64,000 nt of DNA from Treponema primitia ZAS-1 (GTDB lineage Bacteria > Spirochaetota > Spirochaetia > Treponematales > Breznakiellaceae), in contig NZ_AEEA01000029.1 in the NCBI RefSeq assembly GCF_000297095.1, forward strand, positions 34,642-98,641, written 5' to 3'. The notes below the pieces were generated by a model, which saw nothing but the letters and a program-made list of their open reading frames with translations, was not told the DNA's origin and did not search any database. Below are positions 42,331 to 50,851 of the stretch, in pieces. Both the position numbers and the translations under genes were made by a program. The first letter of the stretch is position 1, and every line of letters starts with the position of its first letter.

Positions 42331-44208
42331 TTATACCCCCATCCTGTTAATAATAGTGTCCAGCAGGGTGTTCACCGTGGTGATGAACCGCGCTGCGGCG
42401 GCATATCCGTGTTGGTACTTGATCATCGCGGCAAGTTCCTCGTCCATATTGACCCCGGAAATTGACTCCCGCATATCACGGAGATTTTTCATAATAAGGT
42501 TCTGGGTTTCCAATGCGCGGTTACTCTGCTCCCCCAAAAGGCCAATTCTGCCTACGGAATCGGCGAAGTAATCATCAAAGGTGTTCTGGTTTCCCACCAT
42601 CACCGGAGTATTCCTGATGGCGGCGATTGCCAGGGCGGCCTCTCCGTTTCCGGGATTGGCGGACCGGCCATTGGCGCCGAACCCTGAGGCTACAGAATTC
42701 GGATCCCGGAGCAGCGCGGGGTTCAAATCGATCCACCCGGAAGGATGGGCCACCGGCGCTACGGAGTATTTCTGCACGCCCCCGGAAAGGGCGGTCATGG
42801 CGTCCGCCCGGCCCCAGTCATAGGCGCCTTCGGGCCCCCGGTCATTTATGAGCCCGGCATAACCGGTGAGGAAATACCCGGAATCCTCGATGTGGCGGAT
42901 AACGAAGTCGGGATTGTCCCAGCCCTCTGCGGTACTTCCCTTGAGAGAAAGAAATCCCTCCCGGTTGAGCCGGGCCACAACTTCCGCACCGGCGTTGTTT
43001 ATCCGGGCAATTACTTCAGTAACCGTGTCCGTGGGGTAGTAGGGAATCTGCACATCCCCATCGGCGCCGCTCAGGGTAATCTGCCCTTCAAAGCCCAACT
43101 GGGCCTGGCCTTCCAGACGATTGATACCGTTTATCCGGAAGATGTAGGTGGAATCAAAGGTCCCATCCCCATCCCGGTCGTAGTTTCCGTTAAGGTTGGT
43201 AACAAAGGGATATTCCTGGAAGAAATCCAGCCCCGTATTTCCGTTAAGGCCATAGGCGTCACGGTGTACTTCGTTAACCAGATCCACAAAGTTCATGGTC
43301 ATATTATCCAGGTTCTGTATTTCGCCTTGGATGGTAGTATCCCTAAGATCCAGTAACGCTGCGAGGCTTCCGCCGGCAAAGTGCGCTTCGTCTCCGGTGT
43401 CCTTCCAGGCAATGCGGGAGTAGCCTTCGGTTTCAATCCCCTGCTGCAGATCAAACTGGCGGCCTATTTTTCCCTGCACTAGGATATACCCGGCGGTGTG
43501 GACCATAAACTCGTCGGGGTCTCTGCTGTCCACGGTAACGTCAATTATGGAAGAGAGCTTATCAACCAGAAGGTCCCGGCGATCCAGCAGATCGTTGGGG
43601 TTATCACCCTGGGCCCGGATTTTCTGAATATCCCGGTTAAGACCGGCTATCTGTTTTGACAGATCGTTCACCCGTCCCACGGTAAGCTGTATATCCTGGT
43701 CTACCATATCCTGGAGACCCTTAAGCCCCTTGTACCGTTCGTGGATGGCGTCAACCAGGGTTCTTCCCCGCTCAACCACCGCTTGGCGGGGGGCAGTATC
43801 CGAGGGGTACTGTGAAAGTTCCTGCCAGGAATCCCAGAAGGCATCCATGCCGCTCCGCATGGAATTATCGCCTACCTCAAGGTAGAGCTGTTCCATCATA
43901 CGCACATAGGGGTCGCGGGTACTCCAGTACCCCTCTCCGGAAGCCTGGGCAATGATACGCTGGTCCAGCAGCTGGTCCCGGATCCGCTCGATCCGCTCGA
44001 CCACCGTTCCCTGGCCAATCTGGCCGGGGGTCTCCTCCCGGTTCAGTCCCGGGAGGTAAATGGGCTCAAAGGCGGACATTTCTACCCGCTGCCGGGAATA
44101 TCCTTCGGTGGAGGCATTGGAAAGGTTATGCCCCGTGGTATTCAGCGCCTGCTGATGGGCAATAACCCCCCGCTTTCCTATTTCAATACCCGCAAAGGTA
44201 GATGTCAT
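42331..44208 (-). CDS. flgK: Flagellar hook-filament junction protein FlgK (HAP1)
   Basis: 625 residues. The N-terminal GIEIGKRGVIAHQQALNTTGHNLSNASTEGYSRQRV carries the rod/hook-type block (shown by ALNTTGHNLSNA and GYSRQRVEM). The C-terminal SGVNMDEELAAMIKYQHGYAAAARF is also diagnostic (NMDEEL, YQ..Y.AAARF). A central insertion (about 310-470) is larger than in enteric FlgK. Sits between flgN and flgL. GGAGGCG precedes ATG 44208. Confidence 0.95.
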   Translation of the reverse strand: MTSTFAGIEIGKRGVIAHQQALNTTGHNLSNASTEGYSRQRVEMSAFEPIYLPGLNREETPGQIGQGTVVERIERIRDQLLDQRIIAQASGEGYWSTRDPYVRMMEQLYLEVGDNSMRSGMDAFWDSWQELSQYPSDTAPRQAVVERGRTLVDAIHERYKGLKGLQDMVDQDIQLTVGRVNDLSKQIAGLNRDIQKIRAQGDNPNDLLDRRDLLVDKLSSIIDVTVDSRDPDEFMVHTAGYILVQGKIGRQFDLQQGIETEGYSRIAWKDTGDEAHFAGGSLAALLDLRDTTIQGEIQNLDNMTMNFVDLVNEVHRDAYGLNGNTGLDFFQEYPFVTNLNGNYDRDGDGTFDSTYIFRINGINRLEGQAQLGFEGQITLSGADGDVQIPYYPTDTVTEVIARINNAGAEVVARLNREGFLSLKGSTAEGWDNPDFVIRHIEDSGYFLTGYAGLINDRGPEGAYDWGRADAMTALSGGVQKYSVAPVAHPSGWIDLNPALLRDPNSVASGFGANGRSANPGNGEAALAIAAIRNTPVMVGNQNTFDDYFADSVGRIGLLGEQSNRALETQNLIMKNLRDMRESISGVNMDEELAAMIKYQHGYAAAARFITTVNTLLDTIINRMGV

Positions 44209-44220
44209 GGCAACGCCTCC

Positions 44221-44721
44221 TTAAAGACTCTGGTTCAGTACCATACTCCGCATATCCGGTGAAATCTGGGTTCCCTGCCGGGTATATATCTTTCCCCTGC
44301 GGTCCGGAAAAACTTCTTCCAGGAATCCGCTTACAACAGCCTGGGTTTCGTTGAGGTAATCCGTAAGGGAATCGTTGGTAAACCGTACTTCCAGGGTCTT
44401 CATCTTGATACGCCGGTATAATTCGGACAATTCCCGCCGTTCCGCTTCCGGAAGCCGGGCGGCGAAGCTATAAAACCCCACCCCTTCGTTGTTAAAACCG
44501 AGCTGTTTGGCATAATTGGTAAAAATTGCTATCCGTTCAAGGTCCAGCGCCTCAAATTCATCGCCAATGGCCGCCAGGGAGCCCAAATGCGCCTCAAAAT
44601 CGGTCCATTGCCGGTTGGTAACCGCATTTTTTACCTGATCCTGGAGGGCACGTATCTGCTCCAGCAGCTCAATCTCTTGCTTTAATATGAGCGCACATTC
44701 AGAATACTGATCGACCGTCAT
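44221..44721 (-). CDS. flgN: FlgN-like flagellar export chaperone
   Basis: 166 residues, all helical with coiled-coil character, as in FlgN, the export chaperone for FlgK and FlgL. The LKQEIELLEQIRALQDQVKNAV opening (split here at residue 12) and the C-terminal NDSLTDYLNETQAVVSGFLEEVFPD fit the family. It is first in the flgN-flgK-flgL-fliW-csrA operon, the usual place. The C-terminal GTQISPDMRSMVLNQSL resembles a flagellar-cap-type tail. Confidence 0.8.
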   Translation of the reverse strand: MTVDQYSECALILKQEIELLEQIRALQDQVKNAVTNRQWTDFEAHLGSLAAIGDEFEALDLERIAIFTNYAKQLGFNNEGVGFYSFAARLPEAERRELSELYRRIKMKTLEVRFTNDSLTDYLNETQAVVSGFLEEVFPDRRGKIYTRQGTQISPDMRSMVLNQSL

Positions 44722-44803
44722 ACAATACCTCTAATTGAATATCGGCTTTTCAAAGGGGCCGGTTAAGGAGATTTTTTTCATTGGCGGGTATGTTTCTGCG
44801 GTA

Positions 44804-44833
44804 TTGACAAAACCCGTCGATTTAAGCAAATAT
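44804..44833 (+). promoter_or_regulatory. Promoter for tRNA-His/tRNA-Arg
   Basis: TTGACA at 44804-44809, then 17-18 bases to CAAATA/AAATAT (44827-44833), 15 bases before tRNA-His. No second promoter is visible between the two tRNAs. Confidence 0.6.
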
Positions 44834-44847
44834 TGGAGGGCTATCAT

Positions 44848-44920
44848 GGTGGATGTAGCTCAGGGGTAGAGTTCCAGATTGTGGATCTGGCCGTCGCGGG
44901 TTCGAACCCCGTCATCCACC
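44848..44920 (+). tRNA. tRNA-His (GTG)
   Basis: GGTGGATG pairs with CATCCACC, including the extra G at -1 opposite C73 that marks tRNA-His. The anticodon stem CCAGA/TCTGG encloses TTGTGGA, giving GTG. T-arm GCGGG TTCGAAC CCCGT. CCA is not encoded. Confidence 0.95.
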
Positions 44921-44925
44921 CAAAT

Positions 44926-44999
44926 GCGTTTGTAGCTCACGTGGATAGAGCGACGGACTTCGAATCCGTAGGTAGCACGTTCGAGTCGTGTCAGACGCA
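44926..44999 (+). tRNA. tRNA-Arg (TCG)
   Basis: Acceptor GCGTTTG/CAGACGC, A discriminator. Anticodon stem ACGGA/TCCGT encloses CTTCGAA, giving TCG. The D-arm GCTC...GAGC and T-arm GCACG/CGTGT are good. Its 3' half is duplicated at 48058-48127. Confidence 0.92.
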
Positions 45000-45016
45000 A
45001 TCGTAATTACTTACAG
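44941..45016 (+). repeat. Left copy of tRNA-Arg direct repeat (att-like)
   Basis: From the D-arm of tRNA-Arg to 17 bases beyond its end (TCGTAATTACTTACAG). It matches 48058-48127 apart from a 6-base deletion (CGACGG) and two substitutions in the right copy. This copy keeps an intact tRNA. Confidence 0.8.
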
Positions 45017-45232
45017 AACAATGAATTAAGAAACATTGGCTTTGTCATTATGAATTGCTATAAAGGGGAAACAGGGTCTCGTACCATTCCCTCAAACCTT
45101 ATGTACGCAAGTAACTACACGCCCCTCGTTCCGCAGATTTTCCAGTTCCTCCCCGGGGAGGTCTGTAACAGAGATAATGGCGCCGGGATAACGCGGAATC
45201 CGGCATCATAATATTTTTCAAGGAGGCTTAGT
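45017..45232. other. Leader before the M20 module, with possible gene remnant on the minus strand
   Basis: No full gene. It has a palindrome CCTCCCCGGGGAGG (about 45153-45166) and a stem GCCGG...CCGGC near the ribosome site, possible leader structures. On the minus strand, about 45093-45206 reads IPRYPGAIISVTDLPGEELE followed by NLRNEGRVVTCVHKV and a stop, protein-like but only about 37 codons between stops. It may be the end of a gene broken when the neighbouring module arrived. AAGGAGG precedes the gene at 45233. Confidence 0.3.
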
Positions 45233-45955
45233 ATGGACAGGTATTTAGATGTGGCGAATTCACCGGTTATGTTTCTTATTGTACTCATACCGGTTGTTTT
45301 TGTACTGGCCCAGGCTCTTGTTTATATCCGTTTGGGTGCAAAACGGATACAGGAACTTGGTATGGAGAAAGGTACTGTGCGCAAGGTTATTGTCAATAGC
45401 GCTATCTTTTCTGTTGTTCCGTCCCTGCCTATTGTCATAACCCTTGCCGCATTGATACTGGTGCTGGGGAAATATGTGCCCTGGCTCAGGCTTTCGGTTA
45501 TCGGTTCGGCAATGTATGAAAGTATGTGTGCGGATATGACTATCAAAGCCTACGGTTATACCGGCCTTGGTGACACCAGTATCAGTACCACGGTGTTTGC
45601 CAGTGTTGTATGGGTCATGTGCGGCGCCGCCATTGTATGGCCTCTGACCAATGTTATCGGTCTGCGCTTTTATGACAAACGTATAAAGAGCCTTCAAAAG
45701 ACCAGCGAATTTATTCGCCCTGCCACCACGGCGATGTTTATCGGCCTTATGGCGGTTATTGCGGTGCCCCGTTTCTTTAATTACAGAAGCCCAGCCGGTC
45801 GGCTCGGTATCATCGTATGTATTGCTTCAGGTATAGCTGTATTGCTTATTGAATACATCGCAAAAAAACTGAAGGTCAAAGCACTGTCCGACTTTGCCTT
45901 TCCCCTTGCAATGGTACTGGGCATGGTCGCGGCTGTAATAGCCGGTAACGCATAA
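45233..45955 (+). CDS. DUF5058-like membrane protein
   Basis: 240 residues with about six membrane helices. The opening YLDVANSPVMFLIVLIPVVF and YIRLGAKRIQELGM resemble the DUF5058 family, small membrane proteins encoded with M20 amidohydrolases. The region SMCADMTIKAYGYTGLGD is polar and may line a pore. With the next gene it probably forms a transporter for the amidohydrolase substrate. The gene is the first inside the tRNA-Arg repeat-bounded segment and starts after AAGGAGG. Confidence 0.7.
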   Translation: MDRYLDVANSPVMFLIVLIPVVFVLAQALVYIRLGAKRIQELGMEKGTVRKVIVNSAIFSVVPSLPIVITLAALILVLGKYVPWLRLSVIGSAMYESMCADMTIKAYGYTGLGDTSISTTVFASVVWVMCGAAIVWPLTNVIGLRFYDKRIKSLQKTSEFIRPATTAMFIGLMAVIAVPRFFNYRSPAGRLGIIVCIASGIAVLLIEYIAKKLKVKALSDFAFPLAMVLGMVAAVIAGNA

Positions 45956-45969
45956 ACAAGGAGTATGAC

Positions 45970-46650
45970 ATGAAAAGTTCAGAAATCTTCACTACCTATG
46001 ATAAGAATGTGCATCTGTTCGGCATAATTTCTACGCTTATTATTATTCTAACCTTTGTGGCGGTTCCCCTTGGCATACAGATAGCCTTTGGGGTGAGCAT
46101 CGACGTCCAGAAGATGCTTCTTACCCTGCTTGCGGCGCTTGCGGTGTTCGGCCCCATTGCGGTTTGCGAATTTGTTTCCTATGCGCCCATCATCGGCGCC
46201 GGCGGTCAGTACCTTGGTTTTATCACCGGCAACATGATGAACATGAAGGTGCCAGCCGCAAAAAATGCGCAGAAAATCTGTAATATTGATGCGGGAACCC
46301 CCGAAGCCGATGCGGTCGCAACCATTGCGATTGGGGTTTCATCAATTGTAACAACCGTGATATTGTTTATAGGAATGCTGCTTATCGGGCAGATCGCTCC
46401 ATTCCTGCAGAAGCCGGTATTCAAGCCTGCCTTTGATAATATCATGCCCGCCATTTTTGCTCCCTTGGCCATACCGGCCATTGTGAAAAGTTTTAAAATT
46501 GCTTCGGCGCCGGTTATCCTGGCCATTGCGGGTACTGTCATTTTCGGGTATGCGGCTGTTTCCGCAAATCAGAGTTATTTGCTCCCGGTGGCCCTTGTTC
46601 TATCGGTCCTCTGGGCTTACTTCCTGTATAAGCGCGGGGCAATCAAATGA
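45970..46650 (+). CDS. Integral membrane protein, partner of the DUF5058-like gene
   Basis: 226 residues with about six helices. A glycine-rich re-entrant stretch PIIGAGGQYLGFITGNMMNM with AAKNAQKICN after it looks like a substrate site of a transporter. I cannot name the family. CAAGGAG precedes ATG 45970, and its stop overlaps the start of the amidohydrolase (ATGA), so expression is coupled. Confidence 0.65.
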   Translation: MKSSEIFTTYDKNVHLFGIISTLIIILTFVAVPLGIQIAFGVSIDVQKMLLTLLAALAVFGPIAVCEFVSYAPIIGAGGQYLGFITGNMMNMKVPAAKNAQKICNIDAGTPEADAVATIAIGVSSIVTTVILFIGMLLIGQIAPFLQKPVFKPAFDNIMPAIFAPLAIPAIVKSFKIASAPVILAIAGTVIFGYAAVSANQSYLLPVALVLSVLWAYFLYKRGAIK

Positions 46651-47999
46651 ACGAAACCATTAAAAAGTGGTTTGATTCCCATGCGGCGGATGTGATAAAG
46701 CTTTCGGACAGTTTATGGGATCATCCTGAAACAGCCATGAATGAACAGCATAGCTGCGCAGAAACTACGGAGTTTATGCGCGGCCAGGGCTTCACGGTAA
46801 AGGCTTTTAATCTGCTTAGCGGAAAACCGGAGGAAGCAAACTGTTTAATCGCCACCTATGGGAGCGGGAAACCGGTAATCGGTATCCTGGGCGAATTTGA
46901 CGCCCTTCCCAACCTTGGCCAGGACAGGGTAACGACCCGCACTCCCAAGGAAAGCCCCGGCCACGGCTGCGGACACAACCTCATGGCTTCAGGGGGCGCG
47001 AGTGCGGCATCGGCGTTGAAACTTGCCATGGAAACGGAAAAACTGCCCGGGACCCTGATTTACTACGGCTGTCCGGCGGAAGAAACCCTGGAAGGCAAGG
47101 TACACATGTCCAAACAGGGCCTGTTTGACAAACTGGATATCTGTCTTGCCTGGCACCCCGGCCCCTTTGCCCTGGCTGTCCTTGAAAAAAGTATGCAGTC
47201 AAGCACCGCCCTGAAATTCAATTTCCACGGGAAAACCGCCCATGCCGCTGCCAATCCCGATCTGGGCAGAAGCGCCCTGGATGCAGCGGAACTGATGAAC
47301 GTTGGTATACAGTATCTGCGGGAGCATGTAAGCTCCGATGTGCGTATACACTATATCTACACCCATGGCGGGGTTGCCCCGAACGTAGTGCCTGATTATG
47401 CTCAGCTCTACTACTATGTCCGCGCCCAAACCCGTTCCGCGAACGACGAGGTGCTAAAGCGGGTAATTGATGTTTCCGAAGGGGCCGCCAAGATGACCGG
47501 CACCAGCACGGATTATGAACTTCTGGCAGGCTGTTATGATGTTTTTATCAACCACCGGCTGAACAAACTTTGCCAGGAAGCGCTGCTGAAAATTCCGCCC
47601 ATAGAGTATTCAGATGAGAATAAAAAGTTTGCCGCCGAGGTCTACCGGAACGCCACGGGTAAGGAACCGGTATCGGAACTGCTTGATACCGCGGTCCCCC
47701 CGCTGACAGGAATTGTAAGTCCCATGACCGGCTCTACCGATGTGGGGGATGTGACCCATATTCTGCCGACCACCCAGTTTATGGGCGCCGGTATGATTGG
47801 GGGCCTGCCATTCCACCATTGGGCGGTTACCGCCTGTACCGGAACTGAAATCGGCCATAAGGCTGAATTGCAGGCGGGAAAGGCCTTGGCCCAGGCCGGA
47901 TATGACGCATTTAAAAATCCTATCGTTATTGAAGAGGCATGGGAAGAATTCCGGAATGCCAGAAAAGGTATGGATGCGTATAAGCCGGTCCTGCCCTGA
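46647..47999 (+). CDS. M20 family amidohydrolase (AbgB-like)
   Basis: 450 residues. GILGEFDALPNLGQ, SPGHGCGHNLMASGG and YYGCPAEETLEGKV hold the M20 metal-ligand residues, HAAANPDLGRSALDAAELMN is the dimer/lid segment, and GSTDVGDVTHILPTTQF is the C-terminal signature of AbgB, which with AbgA cleaves p-aminobenzoyl-glutamate. AbgA is absent, so an acylated amino acid or dipeptide is an equally good substrate. It is cytosolic and fed by the two membrane proteins upstream. A strong hairpin follows the stop. Confidence 0.85.
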   Translation: MNETIKKWFDSHAADVIKLSDSLWDHPETAMNEQHSCAETTEFMRGQGFTVKAFNLLSGKPEEANCLIATYGSGKPVIGILGEFDALPNLGQDRVTTRTPKESPGHGCGHNLMASGGASAASALKLAMETEKLPGTLIYYGCPAEETLEGKVHMSKQGLFDKLDICLAWHPGPFALAVLEKSMQSSTALKFNFHGKTAHAAANPDLGRSALDAAELMNVGIQYLREHVSSDVRIHYIYTHGGVAPNVVPDYAQLYYYVRAQTRSANDEVLKRVIDVSEGAAKMTGTSTDYELLAGCYDVFINHRLNKLCQEALLKIPPIEYSDENKKFAAEVYRNATGKEPVSELLDTAVPPLTGIVSPMTGSTDVGDVTHILPTTQFMGAGMIGGLPFHHWAVTACTGTEIGHKAELQAGKALAQAGYDAFKNPIVIEEAWEEFRNARKGMDAYKPVLP

Positions 48000-48007
48000 G
48001 TTTTGTT

Positions 48008-48038
48008 AAGGGAAGTAATTTGAAAGATTACTTCCCTT
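48008..48038 (+). terminator. Hairpin terminator of the M20 module
   Basis: AAGGGAAGTAAT and ATTACTTCCCTT form a perfect 12-bp stem with a 7-base loop, 8 bases after the stop. There is no clear T tract, so it may stabilise mRNA as well as stop it. Confidence 0.6.
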
Positions 48039-48057
48039 ACTCAGTATATATACTAAA

Positions 48058-48127
48058 GTGGACAGAGACTTCGAATCCGTAGGTAGCACGTTCGAGTCGT
48101 GTCAGACGCAGTCGTAATTACTTACAG
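48058..48127 (+). repeat. Right copy of tRNA-Arg direct repeat (tRNA fragment)
   Basis: A 70-base copy of the tRNA-Arg 3' half and its flank (see 44941-45016), lacking CGACGG in the anticodon stem, so it cannot fold as a tRNA. Together the repeats bracket about 3.1 kb. Confidence 0.85.
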
Positions 48128-48171
48128 GATAAGAAGATATCAAAGCTACCGGAAATCCTGGCTCTAATACC

Positions 48172-49722
48172 CTACGCCAGCTCCCCCGCAGCCTTTATTT
48201 TAACCCGGCAGGTGTTACCGGGGTAATATTGCAAGGGTATATCTTCCACGTCTATTATTTCCACGGTTTCGGGGATTGCTCCGCCCTGGACCGCTGTTTC
48301 AATGGCTTCCTTTCGGGCAATTTCCAGAGCCTGTTCCCGCGGTGTCTCATCATAGGATACCAGCTTTTCATAGGCGCCGCTTATCTTTGCGATCCCCGAT
48401 CCAATGGCATTGGCTACCGCAAAATGATCAGGCTTTATCAGCCGCTTTACCCCGGCAAGATGTTCCGGCAACAGAACAGAACCACCGCCCACAAGAATCA
48501 CATCGGCATCCTCATTGGACATCTTCATGGCATCGATATGTTCTTCCACCATTTCCACAATTCCGGCCATTGCCTTATCCGCAATTGCTTTGTCGATATG
48601 GGTAACCAGGGAAGGGTCGCCGATCTTGGCATACCCCAGGCGGACGGCGATATCCGTGGCGGTCAGCACATCACCGCCAAAAACCAGGGCCTTTTCCGTA
48701 ATGGCGTAACCAACGCTATCGGGGCCAATGCTTACCGCGCCGTCCTTTTCGCGGATAATACTGCCGCCGCCTAAACCAAAGGAAACAACGTCGGGCATAC
48801 GGAAGTTGGTACGGACCCCGCCGATGGTTACGGCTACACTGCTCTCCCGGGGAAATCCATTGTGAAGGATACCGATATCCGTGGTTGTGCCCCCCACATC
48901 AATAATGATGGCGTCGTTCACCTTTGAAAGATAGCTCGCCCCACGGATACTGTTGGTTGGTCCGCAAGCTATGGTAAGGATGGGATACTTGCGGGCGGTT
49001 TCAGCGCTCATCAGGGTGCCGTCATTCTGGGAAAAATAAACTGCGGCATTGGCGACTCCCTGTTCAATAAGACTGTCGGTAAAGCCGTCAATAAAGATAT
49101 TGGAAACCTTGTACAGCGCAGCGTTCAGTATGGCTGCGTTCTCCCGTTCAATGAGTCCCATGGTACCAATTTTGCTTGAAAGGGAAACATACACATCCTC
49201 TCCCATTACTTCGTGACAGAGACGGCCGGCTTCCAATTCGTGATCCTCCCGCACCGTGGAAAAGACGCCGCTTATGGCGACGGATTTTATCCCCCTTGCC
49301 TTGCATCGTTCAAAGAAAGCGCGGGCAGCCTTTTCGTCAAAGGACGCGATCTCCTTACCGTCATGTTCAAACCCGCCGCCTATTATCGTAACTTCAGCGG
49401 CAATCATTTTCAGATCCGCGGCCCAGTCAACCATGGGGCGGAGACTCAGTGTGGCCGGAGCTGCAATACGCAGCACGCCGATGGACGCAAGGTGTTTTCG
49501 TTCAACTATGGCATTGGTGCATTGGGTGGTGCCCAGCATGGCCTTGGTAATCTGTTTGGCGTCTACCTTTGATTTTTTAAGTATCCCCTGTATGGCCGCC
49601 GATATGCCGCCGTGAATATCACTTGAAGTAGGCAGTTTTACTTCGGCGATTACCTTGAGGTCCTTGTCTATCAATACGGCATCCGTATTGGTGCCGCCCA
49701 CATCTATTCCCAGCCTGTACAT
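48172..49722 (-). CDS. HyuA-type hydantoinase/oxoprolinase family protein
   Basis: 516 residues. YRLGIDVGGTNTDAVLID and IIDVGGTTTDIGILHNGFPR are the two ASKHA phosphate-binding loops, and SFGLGGGSIIRE with ADVILVGGGSVLLP completes the fold. The family includes ATP-dependent N-methylhydantoinase and 5-oxoprolinase subunit A, which open cyclic amides using ATP. It is shorter than full HyuA (about 700 residues) and there is no HyuB partner. It follows the DUF917 gene directly (their ends meet at 49722). Substrate likely hydantoin-like or a related lactam, inferred from context. Confidence 0.82.
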   Translation of the reverse strand: MYRLGIDVGGTNTDAVLIDKDLKVIAEVKLPTSSDIHGGISAAIQGILKKSKVDAKQITKAMLGTTQCTNAIVERKHLASIGVLRIAAPATLSLRPMVDWAADLKMIAAEVTIIGGGFEHDGKEIASFDEKAARAFFERCKARGIKSVAISGVFSTVREDHELEAGRLCHEVMGEDVYVSLSSKIGTMGLIERENAAILNAALYKVSNIFIDGFTDSLIEQGVANAAVYFSQNDGTLMSAETARKYPILTIACGPTNSIRGASYLSKVNDAIIIDVGGTTTDIGILHNGFPRESSVAVTIGGVRTNFRMPDVVSFGLGGGSIIREKDGAVSIGPDSVGYAITEKALVFGGDVLTATDIAVRLGYAKIGDPSLVTHIDKAIADKAMAGIVEMVEEHIDAMKMSNEDADVILVGGGSVLLPEHLAGVKRLIKPDHFAVANAIGSGIAKISGAYEKLVSYDETPREQALEIARKEAIETAVQGGAIPETVEIIDVEDIPLQYYPGNTCRVKIKAAGELA

Positions 49723-50810
49723 TATGCCTCTCCTTTTACCCGCAGTTCAACAGGGATATAGTCAATGTCGTAGCCAAAATAGCGGGGACCCACGAGTTCC
49801 AATCCTTCGGGGGAACGCCAGGCTCCAAAACATTTCAGCGCTATCATCAATACCCGTTTGCCGTATTTAAGCGCATCGGTTGGTATGGGGTTAAAGGTTT
49901 CGGTATCCACCAAACAAATAAGGTCCGGTGTGGTGGCAAGAATTTTCTCATCCACCGCGGCGGCGAGATTTTCATTCTGAAATTCCGTATAGGCGGATCT
50001 GCCCTTATACTCCCCGATACCCTCAAGCAGGGCCTTACCATAGTTGAAACCGCCGCGCACTTCCCGCAGTACATCGGTGATTTTGCCGCGGAACAGTTTG
50101 ATACCCTCGGAGGCATCGAGAAAGTTTTTTTCCGGTACGCCCGATCCTTCTTTTACGGTGCGAATGGCTTTTCCCAATTTCTGACTGCGGGTAATAATGT
50201 CCCGTACGCCGTATTTTTTTACGATACTGCCATCGGTACAAAACAAACTAACCGATACCGATCCGCCGCAGCTCATGGTTACCGCCCGCGCCAGTTCCTC
50301 GGTCCATTTATTCGTGATGGTTCTGAAAATAACACTGTTGCCCTTTTCATCGGTTAAGGCCATGGGGGTAGCGTTCACCCCGGCCATGGTGAAGGTTACC
50401 ATTTGCAGTTCCGGGAAGGCGCGTCCCATACCGTCCACGTCCACCAGGGGGAGGCCCAGACGCGCCGCTGCGGCGAAGGGCAGCATACTATTAACCCCGC
50501 CCGCTTCTATAGGCATGAAGGCAAAAATCTTACGGTTATAGAATTGCGAGACCATGTCGTATAATACCTTATACTCATTGCCCCCTAAGGCCTTTTCCGC
50601 AAGCACCGTGGGGGCGCCCATCATGGCAATGGGAACCACAAAGGCGTCATCCGGCACTTCATCGATACTCAGTAAGGTTACCGGGCCGCATTCCTGGATA
50701 GCCCCCATGGCGATAAGTTTTCCCACATAGGGATCGCCGCCGCCGCCTGATCCCAACAATGCTGCGCCTAAGGCAATATCTTCAATTTCTTCTATGCCAA
50801 TCTTTCTCAA
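49722..50810 (-). CDS. DUF917 family protein
   Basis: 362 residues, cytosolic. GAALLGSGGGGDPYVGK near the N-terminus, IEAGGVNSMLPFAAAARLGLPLVDVDGMGRAFPE (held here as GGVNSMLPFAAAARLGLP and VDGMGRAFPE) and DLICLVDTETFNPI are DUF917 hallmarks. These proteins are regularly encoded with HyuA-like ATPases and probably form a complex with them in ring-opening of hydantoins or related compounds. The adjoining HyuA start is immediate, so the two are translated together. Function rests on genome context. Confidence 0.82.
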   Translation of the reverse strand: MRKIGIEEIEDIALGAALLGSGGGGDPYVGKLIAMGAIQECGPVTLLSIDEVPDDAFVVPIAMMGAPTVLAEKALGGNEYKVLYDMVSQFYNRKIFAFMPIEAGGVNSMLPFAAAARLGLPLVDVDGMGRAFPELQMVTFTMAGVNATPMALTDEKGNSVIFRTITNKWTEELARAVTMSCGGSVSVSLFCTDGSIVKKYGVRDIITRSQKLGKAIRTVKEGSGVPEKNFLDASEGIKLFRGKITDVLREVRGGFNYGKALLEGIGEYKGRSAYTEFQNENLAAAVDEKILATTPDLICLVDTETFNPIPTDALKYGKRVLMIALKCFGAWRSPEGLELVGPRYFGYDIDYIPVELRVKGEA

Positions 50811-50851
50811 AATAGATACCCCTTCTTCGATTCAGACTTGCGCCTGAAATT

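Noticed and set aside
45093..45232. Known riboswitch in the leader of the M20 module
   Set aside because: The palindromes are suggestive, but I could not match guanidine, purine or other class consensus elements.
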